From NCBI RefSeq assembly GCF_000296215.2, contig NZ_CP013949.1:4953501-5017500 (forward strand): DNA of 64,000 nucleotides, written 5' to 3'. Shown here piece after piece: positions 7,136 through 15,297 of the stretch. The DNA comes from Bradyrhizobium sp. CCGE-LA001 (lineage in GTDB: Bacteria > Pseudomonadota > Alphaproteobacteria > Rhizobiales > Xanthobacteraceae). The translations under genes and the position numbers were made by a program. A model generated the notes under the pieces. It ran no database searches and was not told where the DNA came from. It was given only the letters and a program-made list of their open reading frames with translations. Each line of letters begins with the position of its first letter. Within the stretch, counting starts at the first letter, position 1.

Positions 7136-9244
7136 TTGCGATTCGCGACGGGATCGCCGACTCTCAGCCTTTCACCGGGGCGATTCGTGGCGACATATCT
7201 AGACACGCTCAATGCGGAGCAGCGCCGCGCCGTCGAGCATGGCGTGGCCGGAGGAGCAACCGTGGGCGCCCCTTTGCTCGTCATTGCCGGCGCCGGCTCC
7301 GGCAAGACCAACACCCTCGCCCACCGCGTCGCCCATCTGATCGTGGCAGGCGCCGATCCGCGCCGCATCCTGCTGATGACGTTTTCCCGCCGCGCTGCGG
7401 CCGAGATGGCCGGCCGGGTCGAGCGCATCGCGCGAAAGGTGCTCGGTGAGAACAACGCCGCGATCATGCGCGATGCGCTGACCTGGGCCGGCACCTTCCA
7501 CGGCATCGGCGCGCGGCTCCTGCGGGAATATGCCGAGCGGATCGGCGTCGATTCCGCCTTCACCATTCATGACCGCGAGGATTCCGCCGACTTGATGAAT
7601 CTGGTCCGGCACGAGCGCGGCCTGTCGAAGACCGAGAGCCGTTTTCCGGCCAAGGGCACGTGCCTGTCGATCTACTCGCGCTGTGTCAACGCCGAGATGG
7701 AGATCGAGAAGGTGTTAGGGGTGCACTATCCCTGGTGTGCAGGGTGGGCCGCCGAGCTGAAGGGCCTGTTCGCGGCCTATGTCGAGGCCAAGCAGGCTCA
7801 GCACGTGCTCGACTACGACGATTTGCTGCTCTACTGGTCGCAGATGATGAGCGACGCGCTGATCGCCGAAGAGATCGGCGGCCGCTTCGATCACGTGCTG
7901 GTCGACGAATACCAGGACACCAACCGCCTGCAATCCTCGATCCTGCTCGCGCTCAAGCCCGATGGCCGCGGCCTCACCGTGGTCGGCGACGACGCCCAGT
8001 CGATCTATTCGTTCCGCGCTGCCACCGTGCGCAACATCCTGGATTTTCCGCAGAGTTTCTCGCCGCGCGCCGAGATGATCACGCTCGACCGCAATTACCG
8101 CTCGACGCAAGCCGTACTTGCCGCCGCCAACGGCGTCATCGGCCTCGCCCGCGAGCGCTTCACGAAAAATCTCTGGACCGATCGCACCTCTGGGCGGAAG
8201 CCGCAGCTCGTCACTGTGCACGGCGAGGCCGACCAGGCCCGCTACATCGTCGAGGAGGTGCTGGCGAACCGCGAGCAAGGTGCGCTCTTGAAGCACCAGG
8301 CGGTGCTGTTCCGGACGTCCTCGCATTCCGGTCCGCTGGAGATCGAGCTGACCCGGCGCAACATCCCCTTCGTGAAGTTCGGCGGGCTGAAATTCCTCGA
8401 CGCCGCGCACGTCAAGGACGTGCTGGCGCTGCTGCGTTTCGCCGAAAACCCGCGCGACCGTGTCGCCGGATTCCGCATCCTGCATCTCTTGCCCGGCATC
8501 GGCCCCGCGACCGCGCAGCGCGTGCTCGATCAGATGGCCGAGAGCACCGATCCGCTTGCCGCGCTCGGCCAGCTTCCGGTGCCGGCGCGTAGCGGCGCGG
8601 ATTGGACCGACTTCGTCCGCACGACCCAAAATCTGCGCTACTCGGAATGGCCGGCCGATCTCGAGCGCGTGCGTCTGTGGTACGAGCCGCATCTCGATCG
8701 CATCCACGAGGATTCCGAGACGCGCCGCGCCGATCTGATGCAGCTCGAGCAGATCGCCAGCGGCTATGCCTCGCGCGAGAAATTCCTGACCGAGCTCACG
8801 CTCGATCCGCCGGATGCGACCAGCGACAAATCCGGTCCGCCCTTGCGCGACGAGGACTACCTGATCTTGTCCACCATCCACTCGGCCAAGGGCCAGGAGT
8901 GGAAGTCGGTGTTCGTGCTCAACGTCGTCGACGGCTGCATGCCCTCAGATCTCGGCGCCGGCACCAGCGCCGAGCTCGAGGAGGAGCGCCGCCTGCTCTA
9001 TGTCGCGATGACACGCGCCAAGGACGATCTCCACCTCGTCGTCCCGCAGCGCTTCTTCGTCCACGGCCAGGCCGCCAAGGGCGACCGCCACGTCTACGCC
9101 TCGCGCACCCGCTTCATTCCGGAGCAGCTGGTCTACCTGTTCGAGCGCGCCGCCTGGCCGAAGGCCGCGGCGGCCGGGGCACGTGCTGCGGCGCAGGGCC
9201 CGAAGATCGACATTGGCGCGAGGATGCGCGGGATGTGGCGGTAG
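7136..9244 (+). CDS. UvrD/Rep-family ATP-dependent DNA helicase
   Basis: A superfamily 1A 3'-5' helicase of about 700 residues with the full motif set in order: Q motif (LNAEQRRAVEHG), Walker A GAGSGKT (residues about 52-58), DEYQDTN (motif II), GDDAQSIYSFRAA (III), LDRNYRST (IV), a mid-protein GIGPATAQRVL helix-hairpin-like stretch, TIHSAKGQEW (V) and LYVAMTRAKDDL (VI). The track start is a TTG at 7136. A GTG at 7187 just before TYLDTLNAEQ is equally plausible. It unwinds DNA in repair or replication restart. Its C-terminal region is shorter than in E. coli UvrD, so it may be a PcrA/UvrD paralogue rather than the mismatch-repair enzyme. Confidence 0.92.
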   Translation: MRFATGSPTLSLSPGRFVATYLDTLNAEQRRAVEHGVAGGATVGAPLLVIAGAGSGKTNTLAHRVAHLIVAGADPRRILLMTFSRRAAAEMAGRVERIARKVLGENNAAIMRDALTWAGTFHGIGARLLREYAERIGVDSAFTIHDREDSADLMNLVRHERGLSKTESRFPAKGTCLSIYSRCVNAEMEIEKVLGVHYPWCAGWAAELKGLFAAYVEAKQAQHVLDYDDLLLYWSQMMSDALIAEEIGGRFDHVLVDEYQDTNRLQSSILLALKPDGRGLTVVGDDAQSIYSFRAATVRNILDFPQSFSPRAEMITLDRNYRSTQAVLAAANGVIGLARERFTKNLWTDRTSGRKPQLVTVHGEADQARYIVEEVLANREQGALLKHQAVLFRTSSHSGPLEIELTRRNIPFVKFGGLKFLDAAHVKDVLALLRFAENPRDRVAGFRILHLLPGIGPATAQRVLDQMAESTDPLAALGQLPVPARSGADWTDFVRTTQNLRYSEWPADLERVRLWYEPHLDRIHEDSETRRADLMQLEQIASGYASREKFLTELTLDPPDATSDKSGPPLRDEDYLILSTIHSAKGQEWKSVFVLNVVDGCMPSDLGAGTSAELEEERRLLYVAMTRAKDDLHLVVPQRFFVHGQAAKGDRHVYASRTRFIPEQLVYLFERAAWPKAAAAGARAAAQGPKIDIGARMRGMWR

Positions 9245-9300
9245 ACACAAGAGGCCGTCGTCGCGACCTGTCAGGATGACCGGAACAGCAGAGGTCCGAC

Positions 9301-10281
9301 ATGAAAGCCGTCGTCGTCGAGCAATATGCTCCCATCGATCAGATCGAATTGAAGGACGTTCCGTCTCCGCGCCCGGAGCCCGGGCAGTTGCGCATCAGGG
9401 TCGAGGCTGCCGGCATCGGCTTCGTCGACGGTTTGAAGATCGAGGGCCGCTACCAGACCAAGGACCCCCTGCCCTTCATTCCCGGGACGGAGTTCGCGGG
9501 GGTGGTGACGGACGCGCCCGGCGCACCGGGCGGCTACCAGCCCGGCATGCGCGTGATGGGGATGACGCGGTCGGGCGCGCTTGCTGAAGAGATTGTCGTC
9601 AAGCCTGAGGCACTGCATCCGCTGCCGGACGGCGTCGCGCCCGAGGTCGCAGCGTCGTTTCGCGCCAACTATCTGACCGCGCTCTACGCGCTGAGCGGGC
9701 GCGCCTCGCTGGTCGCAGGCGAGCAGCTTCTGGTGCTGGGCGCCGCCGGCGGCACCGGCATCGCAGCCGTCCAGATCGGCAAGCTGCTCGGCGCCCGCGT
9801 GATCGCGGCGGCATCGACGCCGGAGAAGCGCGAGTTCGCGCAGGCGCATGGCGCCGACGCAGTCATCGACTATACGCAGGCCGGCTGGCGCGACATGCTC
9901 AAGGAGCTGACGGGCGGGCATGGCCCCGACGTGATCTTCGACCCCGTCGGCGGCGAGATCTCGGTGCAGGCGTTTCGATCGATCGCCTGGCGCGGACGCC
10001 ACCTCGTGGTCGGCTTTGCTGGAGGCTCCATTCCCGCACTGCCGTTCAATCTGCCGCTGCTGAAGGGCGGCGCCTTGCTCGGCGTCGACCTCGCGCAGAT
10101 TGGCGTGCGCGAGCCCGAGTTGCAGAAGCGCCTGATGTCGGAGCTGACGGGCTGGCTCGCCGATGGCCAGCTGAAGCCCGTGGTCGGCCAAATCTTCGCG
10201 TTGGAAGATTTTCGCGAAGCGTTCAAGGCGATGCGGACGCGCGCTGCGCTCGGCAAGATGGTGGTGCGGATCGCGCGGTAG
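9301..10281 (+). CDS. Zinc-independent medium-chain dehydrogenase/quinone oxidoreductase-like protein
   Basis: A 326-residue MDR-superfamily enzyme. The GroES-like N-terminal domain (MKAVVVEQYAP...) lacks the catalytic zinc ligands of alcohol dehydrogenases. The Rossmann domain carries LVLGAAGGTGIAAVQIGKLL (residues about 144-163), the AAGGVG-type NADPH-binding motif of quinone oxidoreductases, followed by GADAVIDY and PDVIFDPVGG. It probably reduces quinones or enones with NADPH in the cytoplasm. The gene stands 56 nt after the helicase gene and ahead of a luciferase-like oxidoreductase on the same strand, so the two redox genes could share transcription. Confidence 0.88.
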   Translation: MKAVVVEQYAPIDQIELKDVPSPRPEPGQLRIRVEAAGIGFVDGLKIEGRYQTKDPLPFIPGTEFAGVVTDAPGAPGGYQPGMRVMGMTRSGALAEEIVVKPEALHPLPDGVAPEVAASFRANYLTALYALSGRASLVAGEQLLVLGAAGGTGIAAVQIGKLLGARVIAAASTPEKREFAQAHGADAVIDYTQAGWRDMLKELTGGHGPDVIFDPVGGEISVQAFRSIAWRGRHLVVGFAGGSIPALPFNLPLLKGGALLGVDLAQIGVREPELQKRLMSELTGWLADGQLKPVVGQIFALEDFREAFKAMRTRAALGKMVVRIAR

Positions 10282-10376
10282 CATTCACAAACGGAAACCG
10301 AGCATTTCCGAAAGCCGCCTTGTTGGGTGGCCGCAATCCCTTAAGTCTGTCCGATCATCCCACAGAGACCTGATCG

Positions 10377-11408
10377 ATGACCGCACCGCTCGAATTCGGA
10401 CTGGATACCTTTGGCGACGTCACCAAGGACGCTTCCGGCGCCCTGCTTCCCCATGCGCAGGTGATCCGCAACGTCGTCGACGAAGCCGTGCTCGCCGACG
10501 AGCTCGGCCTCGACTTCATCGGGCTCGGCGAGCATCACCGCGGCGATTTCGCGATCTCCTCGCCCGAGACCGTGCTCGCAGCCATCGCGGCGCGTACCAA
10601 GCGCATCCAGCTCGGCTCGGCCGTGACGGTGCTGAGCTCGGACGATCCGATCCGCGTCTTCCAGCGCTTTGCGACGCTCGATGCGCTCTCGAACGGGCGC
10701 GCCGAGGTCATCCTCGGCCGCGGCTCGTTCACCGAGTCCTTTCCACTGTTCGGCTTCGACCTGCGCAAATACGAGGAGCTGTTCGAGGAGAAGCTCGACC
10801 TGTTCGCGGCCCTGCTGCCGCAGCAGCCGGTGAGCTGGGAAGGCAAGCTGCGTCCGCCCCTGCGCGATCAGCTGGTCTATCCGCCGGTGGAGAACGGCAG
10901 GCTGAAGACCTGGATCGGCGTCGGCGGCAGCCCGCAATCAGTTGTCCGCGCCGCGCATTACGACCTGCCGCTGATGCTCGCCATCATCGGCGGCGATCCC
11001 GCGCGCTTCGCACCCTTTGTCGAGCTCTATTACCGCGCGTTCAAGGAATTCGGCCGCACCGCGCAGCCGATCGGCGTGCATTCGCCCGGCTATGTCGCCG
11101 AGACCGACGAACAGGCGCGCGAAGAGCTGTGGCCCGACTACAAGGCCATGCGCGACCGCATCGGCAAGGAGCGCGGCTGGCCGCCGATGGGCCGCGACGA
11201 GTTCGTGAGCGAGGCCGAGCGCGGCTCGCTCTATGTCGGCTCGCCGGAGACCGTTGCGCGCAAGATCGTCAAGACGGCAAAGGCGCTTGGCATCTCGCGC
11301 TTCCAGCTGAAGTACTCGGCTGGCCCCTTGCCGCACGAGAAGCTGATGCGCAGCATCGAGCTTTATGGGCGCAAGGTGGTGCCGATGGTGCGGGAGATGC
11401 TGGGGTAA
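10377..11408 (+). CDS. LLM-class flavin-dependent oxidoreductase (luciferase-like monooxygenase)
   Basis: A 343-residue TIM-barrel flavoprotein. It shows FIGLGEHHRGDFAISSPE (residues about 44-61), the EHH motif typical of bacterial luciferase-like proteins, then RIQLGSAVTVLSSDDPIRVFQRFATLD and GRAEVILGRGSFTESF. The C-terminal SPETVARKIVK is a family signature. It should use reduced FMN or F420-like flavin on an unknown substrate. It follows the quinone-oxidoreductase-like gene by 95 nt, and that gene could supply reducing power, but this is inference. Start ATG at 10377 follows a CACAGAGACC stretch without a strong ribosome binding site. Confidence 0.88.
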   Translation: MTAPLEFGLDTFGDVTKDASGALLPHAQVIRNVVDEAVLADELGLDFIGLGEHHRGDFAISSPETVLAAIAARTKRIQLGSAVTVLSSDDPIRVFQRFATLDALSNGRAEVILGRGSFTESFPLFGFDLRKYEELFEEKLDLFAALLPQQPVSWEGKLRPPLRDQLVYPPVENGRLKTWIGVGGSPQSVVRAAHYDLPLMLAIIGGDPARFAPFVELYYRAFKEFGRTAQPIGVHSPGYVAETDEQAREELWPDYKAMRDRIGKERGWPPMGRDEFVSEAERGSLYVGSPETVARKIVKTAKALGISRFQLKYSAGPLPHEKLMRSIELYGRKVVPMVREMLG

Positions 11409-11422
11409 AGCCAGCCTTCGGT

Positions 11423-12265
11423 CTACGACGCCGCGCCGGGCTTCATCAGCCCGAGCCGGCTCGCGCCGACATAGAGCGACAGCACGGCGGCGTTGGACAC
11501 GTTGAGGCTCTTGATCTCGCCGGGCATGTCGAGCCGCGCCACGACGCTGCAGGTCTCGCGGGTCAATTGCCGGAGGCCCTTGCCTTCGGCGCCGAGCACC
11601 AGCGCCAGCGGCTCACGCAACGCGACGTTGCTGAGGTCCTCGCTGCCCTCGCTGTCGAGCCCCACGGTCTGGAAGCCGCGCTCGTTCAGCGCGGTGAGCG
11701 CGCGGGCGAGGTTTTGGACGGTGATCATGGGCACAAGCTCGAGCGCCCCGGAGGCGGCTTTCGCGAGCACGCCAGTGGCTTCCGGGCTGTGGCGCGCGGT
11801 GGTGACGATCGCCTTCACCGCGAACGCCGCGGCCGAGCGCAGGATCGCACCGACATTGTGCGGATCGGTGATCTGGTCGAGCACCAGCACCATGCCTTCC
11901 TGCTTCAAGGTCTCGATGTCGGGCGACGGCAGGGCATCGGCCTCCGCCAGCAGGCCCTGGTGCACGGCGTCGGGCGACAGCAGACGGTCGATCTCCTGGG
12001 GCCGGACGATCTCGGGCGCGATGCGGGTTGCGATGTTTTCTTCCGCAAGCCGCCTCGCCGCGTTCTCAGTCAGCGTCAGCTTGCGGATCCGCCGCTGCGG
12101 GTTGGCAAGCGCCATCGTGACGGTGTGCCAGCCATAGAGAATGACGGGCCCATCGGGTTGCGAATCGCGCTCGCGCCAGGCCGCGCGGCCCGCCGATTTC
12201 CCGGGCCTGTTGAAGGGCTTAGCCCCGCCGCGAGGCCCCTTGGGGCCGAATTTTCGATCCTTCAT
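11423..12265 (-). CDS. rlmB: 23S rRNA (guanosine-2'-O-)-methyltransferase RlmB, TrmH/SpoU family
   Basis: About 280 residues from ATG at 12265 (MKDRKFGPKGPRGG). The track's longer start at 12301 adds twelve unlikely residues. A basic, Gly/Pro-rich N-terminal tail precedes a SpoU substrate-binding domain (LYGWHTVTMALANPQRRI) and the knotted SPOUT domain with DQITDPHNVGAILRSAAAF (motif 1), LVLGAEGKGLRQLTRETC (motif 2) and IKSLNVSNAAVLSLYV (motif 3). RlmB methylates G2251 in the peptidyl-transferase loop of 23S rRNA. Assignment to RlmB rather than another TrmH paralogue is based on the overall layout. Confidence 0.88.
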   Translation of the reverse strand: MKDRKFGPKGPRGGAKPFNRPGKSAGRAAWRERDSQPDGPVILYGWHTVTMALANPQRRIRKLTLTENAARRLAEENIATRIAPEIVRPQEIDRLLSPDAVHQGLLAEADALPSPDIETLKQEGMVLVLDQITDPHNVGAILRSAAAFAVKAIVTTARHSPEATGVLAKAASGALELVPMITVQNLARALTALNERGFQTVGLDSEGSEDLSNVALREPLALVLGAEGKGLRQLTRETCSVVARLDMPGEIKSLNVSNAAVLSLYVGASRLGLMKPGAAS

Positions 12266-12472
12266 GCGCTCGCTTGTGTCATGGGCGCCGGAATATGGCA
12301 ATTTGGGTGCCTTCGGGGGCGATTTTAGCTGTTCGCCTCGGTTGACTTTGCCCCACTGCTTCGCCCATAAACGCGCCCGGTCGCGCCCCGATCCGGGTTG
12401 CCGCGGCCTTCACGTTCCATGGCCGTCTTCGGTCCGCCGGCAAGGTCCGGCCCGATTGTGCTGCCGTCGAGC

Positions 12473-12558
12473 GGGGGAGTGTCCCGAGTGGCAAAGGGAG
12501 CTGACTGTAAATCAGCCGCCTCATGGCTTCGCAGGTTCGAGTCCTGCCTCCCCCACCA
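12473..12558 (+). tRNA. tRNA-Tyr(GTA)
   Basis: The acceptor arms GGGGGAG and CTCCCCC pair, followed by discriminator A and encoded CCA. The anticodon loop CTGTAAA gives GTA. A long variable arm (GCCTCATGGCTTCGC region) marks it as a class II tRNA, as expected for tyrosine. The T arm is GCAGGTTCGAGTCCTGC. Confidence 0.95.
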
Positions 12559-12620
12559 CGCTTCACCCTTCGGGCTACGCGTGGCGCAGCCACGTGATAG
12601 CCGAAAGGTGAAGCGTGGTG
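12554..12620. repeat. Long imperfect inverted repeat overlapping the tRNA-Tyr 3' end
   Basis: The left arm (12554-12575, CACCACGCTTCACC then TTCGGGCT) pairs with the right arm (12599-12620, AGCCGAA then GGTGAAGCGTGGTG) with only one or two mismatches. The left arm starts inside the tRNA's CACCA end. It may act as a tRNA terminator or 3'-processing hairpin, and it is followed by further short GAAGCCCGTAGGGCGAAG repeats. No gene is seen up to 12754. Confidence 0.7.
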
Positions 12621-12754
12621 TCCGGCGAAGCCCGTAGGGCGAAGACGGACTGAGACAAGCAAACCTCTCACAACATCATTGCGCGAAGTGAGCGAAGGCT
12701 GCCACGCGGTAGGCGTAGGCGGGCTGTCGCCATTATGATCGAATCCAGAAAACA

Positions 12755-12787
12755 AGACGCCCGTCCGCATCGCGCGAACGGGCGTCT
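12755..12787 (-). terminator. Intrinsic terminator of the GY-rich protein gene
   Basis: The arms AGACGCCCGT and ACGGGCGTCT (12755-12764 and 12778-12787) pair perfectly over 10 bp. Read on the minus strand the hairpin is followed by TTGTTTTCTGG. It lies 23 nt after the stop of the minus-strand gene at 12810. Confidence 0.75.
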
Positions 12788-12809
12788 CGTCGGCTGAACC
12801 GATCAGCGA

Positions 12810-13319
12810 TCAGTAATAGCGGCGCAGCACGCGGTGGCCGCCGTGATAGTGCGGCGCGTGGCGATGGGCGTAGCCGTATCGCGCAGCATGGCCGTAATGG
12901 ACGCGCGGCAGATAGCCGTAGCGCGGGCCGTAGCCGTAGCGATAGGGACGGAAATACGGGCGATGATACGGAGCGACGGCGGCACGATAGCCGTAGCCGC
13001 GAGCGCGATAGCCGTAGCCGTAGCCGTAATTGGCGGGCGCGACGACCGCGTCTTCACGGTAGGTCGGATAAGGGGCGAAGGCGCCCGGGCCGGTATAGGT
13101 CGGCCCCTGGTTGACGTAATAGTACTGCGTGGTCGGCTCAGCGAGACGCTCAAAGGCGCCATAACCGTATCCATATCCATAGCCGCCGCAGCCGGTGTTG
13201 CAGCCGGAATAGACCGGCGCGACCGGCGCGCACGTAGTGAAGCCGCAGGCCGCGGCGGGCGCGGTGGCGGCGAACATCACGGCAGCCGCCGCGACCAGTC
13301 CCGAAATCATTTGACGCAT
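12810..13319 (-). CDS. Exported glycine/tyrosine-rich protein, unknown function
   Basis: A 169-residue protein with a signal peptide (MRQMISGLVAAAAVMFAATAPAAA, cut near residue 24). The mature part starts with a Cys-containing segment (CGFTTCAPVAPVYSGCNTGC) and then becomes low-complexity, with repeated GYGYGY and later RYGY, HGHY and HRP patterns rich in Tyr, Gly, His and Arg. The basic, aromatic tail could bind polyanions or membranes, but no function is known to me. It is followed by an intrinsic terminator and is monocistronic. A second exported-protein gene lies upstream on the same strand. Confidence 0.75.
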   Translation of the reverse strand: MRQMISGLVAAAAVMFAATAPAAACGFTTCAPVAPVYSGCNTGCGGYGYGYGYGAFERLAEPTTQYYYVNQGPTYTGPGAFAPYPTYREDAVVAPANYGYGYGYRARGYGYRAAVAPYHRPYFRPYRYGYGPRYGYLPRVHYGHAARYGYAHRHAPHYHGGHRVLRRYY

Positions 13320-13362
13320 AACTCTCTCCTGTTGATTTCCGTTTTTTGGATTTTCACGTTTC

Positions 13363-13845
13363 TCAACCCGGCGGCCTGCCGGGTATCTCTGTGCGCGGCC
13401 AAGGTCGCGGCGGTCGCGGACGCTCGTTGAACTCGGGCGCGTAGATCACCGGCGGCGGATCGACCGGCGGGTCCATCTGCGCCGGCAACGGCGCGGACGA
13501 CGCGCCCCAGCTCTGGTGATAGCTCTCGGCAGGCTTGGGCAGTTTGCGGTTCGCGGGCGGCTCGACCTCGAGCCGGCCGTAGCCGGGCCGCAGGCCCAGC
13601 GTCGGATAATAATGGCCGACGTCGTCGGGCTGTCGCTCGGCGATATAGCGCCCGCCATAGATCGTGGGCTGCACCTGCTGGTTCTTGCCCAGGCCCCAGG
13701 TGCCTTCGACCACGGCATAGGAAGCGTCGATGTTGTTGATGATGATCGGCACGCCCGGACGGCCGGGAACGACGATCTCGAAGCCGCCGGCAAGCGCCGT
13801 CGCGGGCAGTCCGATCAGGAAGGCGGCGAGCGCCACAACGCGCAT
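13363..13845 (-). CDS. Exported proline-rich hypothetical protein
   Basis: About 160 residues from ATG at 13845 (MRVVALAAFLIGLPATALA), a clean signal peptide. The 27-nt longer frame adds a charged MPPDNRGFL stretch that would spoil it. The mature protein contains FEIVVPGRPGVPIIINNIDASYAVVEGTWG, then YYPTLGLRPGYGRLEVEPP, and a proline-rich C-terminus (PPVDPPP, RPRPPRPWPR). It looks periplasmic or envelope-associated. I do not recognise a family. It lies 43 nt upstream of the GY-rich exported protein gene in the same direction, so the two may be co-transcribed. Confidence 0.7.
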   Translation of the reverse strand: MRVVALAAFLIGLPATALAGGFEIVVPGRPGVPIIINNIDASYAVVEGTWGLGKNQQVQPTIYGGRYIAERQPDDVGHYYPTLGLRPGYGRLEVEPPANRKLPKPAESYHQSWGASSAPLPAQMDPPVDPPPVIYAPEFNERPRPPRPWPRTEIPGRPPG

Positions 13846-14130
13846 GAGGAAACCCCGGTTATCCGGCGGCAACCTATCGGATCGCGGCGCAGAGAGGGTT
13901 AAGGCCAGCTCGCCAATTTCCGGTAAGCCTAATGTGCAAGGATTGCGCGCTGCTCAAATGCTGCAAAGCGAGCTAGCGAAGCGTTAACGGCAGCCGACTT
14001 GTCGTCGGAACCACCCCGCATGCTCACATCCGTTTGACCTTGGAACGGCGAAAAAATGGCCGGGTTCACCGGAACGTCCGGCGTCGTCAGCATTTAAGCC
14101 CCGGTCAATTCAAGACGGGAGCCAACAACC

Positions 14131-14610
14131 ATGAACATCAAACTTCTCGGGGCTACTGCGATTGCGGCAACCATGTTGGCAGGCTCTGCCATGGCGCAGG
14201 CGGTGGTCACCAACCCCGGCCGCTGCTCGGCGCAATTCCCCAACGCCAACTGCCAGAACCTCGGACCGGGGAATCCTTACACCGACAGCAATTACCGCAA
14301 CCGCCGTGCGGCCTATCGCCAGACCAATAGCGGCGACTGGAATAACGACTGGAACAGGAGCCGCACGGGCTTCTGGCCGACCGATGTCGCGACCGGTGTA
14401 GCCGGCGCCGCAATCGGCACCGCCGGCGCGATCGCAACCGCGCCGTTCCGCGGCTGGGACAACAGCTATGCCTACGACCGTTCGTGGGACGATCGCGGCT
14501 GGGACAACCGTGGTTGGGACACCCGCAGCTACGCCGAGCGCAACGGCTTCGTGTGCACGCCCGGCACCTGGTTCAAGGGCGCAGACGGCCGCCGGCACAT
14601 CTGCCAGTAA
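14131..14610 (+). CDS. Exported hypothetical protein with WD/RGWD repeats
   Basis: A 159-residue protein with a signal peptide (MNIKLLGATAIAATMLAGSAMA, cut at residue 22). The mature part has Cys-containing segments (GRCSAQFPNANCQNL), Asn/Arg-rich low complexity, an internal glycine-zipper-like hydrophobic stretch (GVAGAAIGTAGAIATAPF, about residues 90-107), and short tandem WDDRGWDNRGWD repeats. It ends with FVCTPGTWFKGADGRRHICQ, giving two Cys that may form a disulfide. The glycine-zipper segment suggests outer-membrane or envelope association. Function unknown. It precedes tRNA-Thr by 169 nt. Confidence 0.75.
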   Translation: MNIKLLGATAIAATMLAGSAMAQAVVTNPGRCSAQFPNANCQNLGPGNPYTDSNYRNRRAAYRQTNSGDWNNDWNRSRTGFWPTDVATGVAGAAIGTAGAIATAPFRGWDNSYAYDRSWDDRGWDNRGWDTRSYAERNGFVCTPGTWFKGADGRRHICQ

Positions 14611-14779
14611 GCGGCCCATTATCGAGCGCGATACATCAGGCGGCCCGCAAGGCCGCCTGATTCATGTCTTGCGAGGGCCACCTCGCGGTTCTGGCACTTT
14701 CCAATCAAGTCTGGTATTGCGGCGCGCACGGGCAGAAAGCTCCGGCGCAAGCCGAGCCCTGTCCTGCATCCCAGGCGTC

Positions 14780-14854
14780 GCCGGCTTAGCTCAGCGGTAG
14801 AGCAGCGGTTTTGTAAACCGAAGGTCGGGGGTTCAATCCCCTCAGCCGGCACCA
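14780..14854 (+). tRNA. tRNA-Thr(TGT), integration site of the element
   Basis: The arms GCCGGCT and AGCCGGC pair, with discriminator A and encoded CCA. The D arm GCTC/GAGC and T arm GGGGGTTCAATCCCC are intact. Loop TTTGTAA gives anticodon TGT for threonine. The last 19 nt (ATCCCCTCAGCCGGCACCA) recur at 33063-33081, so the tRNA is kept whole by the left copy of the attachment site. Confidence 0.95.
14836..14854 (+). repeat. Left attachment-site repeat (attL)
   Basis: ATCCCCTCAGCCGGCACCA forms the 3' end of tRNA-Thr including CCA. It is identical to 33063-33081, and identity ends on both sides (AATCC... before and TCGATT after, against TGATCC... and GCTTTA). Confidence 0.9.
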
Positions 14855-14920
14855 TCGATTTAGCCGACAAGAACAGACCTGGAATTCTTAAATTCGGCAT
14901 CTGGTCCGAATAGACCCCAA

Positions 14921-14948
14921 CCCGCCGCGCACGGCGGGTTTTTCTTTT
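14921..14948 (+). terminator. Element-borne intrinsic terminator downstream of attL
   Basis: CCCGCCG, loop CGCA, CGGCGGG, then TTTTTCTTTT. It lies inside the element just past attL, so in the integrated state it ends tRNA-Thr transcription. In the excised circle it would lie 7 nt after the stop (TAG at 14911-14913) of the recombinase frame that crosses the attachment site. Confidence 0.85.
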
Positions 14949-14994
14949 CGTGCGCCGCACGGCTGGGCGTCCCCGGCCATATCTCAATGGAACA

Positions 14995-15297
14995 ATGACT
15001 AGAACAGAAGTCGAGGCGGCGATTTACGCCAGCCTCCGAAGAACCGCGCGTTGGCGCCAATCCGTGGCCAAGCGCTTCCCAAGTGACCCCCGCAACCCCG
15101 CCGCAGCCGAGCGGCTTGACGAATTATCCCGGAACGTCGCGCTCACGTCCGATCAAATGGCCGCGCTGGCCCGGCATCTGGGCGACGTGGAGCGCTGGAA
15201 CGAAGCCCTATCCGACACAAGCCGGTGTGTTGGCATGCGGCCCGGCTTCGATAGCTTCGATGCTTACGCCGGGCAACTGATCGGGGCGTTGCAATGA
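14995..15297 (+). CDS. Element protein of unknown function, upstream of AAA ATPase
   Basis: A 100-residue protein from ATG at 14995 (MTRTEVEAAIYASLRRT). The in-frame GTG at 14950 would add 15 residues read from the terminator region and is unlikely. It is helical and charged (AAERLDELSRNVALTSDQMAALARHLGDVERW), without membrane segments or a recognisable domain. Its stop overlaps the ATG of the AAA ATPase gene by 4 nt, so translation is coupled and it may act with the ATPase in element replication. That role is inferred from arrangement only. Confidence 0.65.
   Translation: MTRTEVEAAIYASLRRTARWRQSVAKRFPSDPRNPAAAERLDELSRNVALTSDQMAALARHLGDVERWNEALSDTSRCVGMRPGFDSFDAYAGQLIGALQ

Noticed and set aside
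7715..8881. Minus-strand frame opposite the helicase
   Set aside because: Shadow of the UvrD-type gene; composition shows His/Arg/Asp-rich antisense pattern.
12554..12620. Attachment site of a second element at tRNA-Tyr
   Set aside because: No integrase or second copy of the tRNA end lies nearby; the repeat is inverted, not direct.
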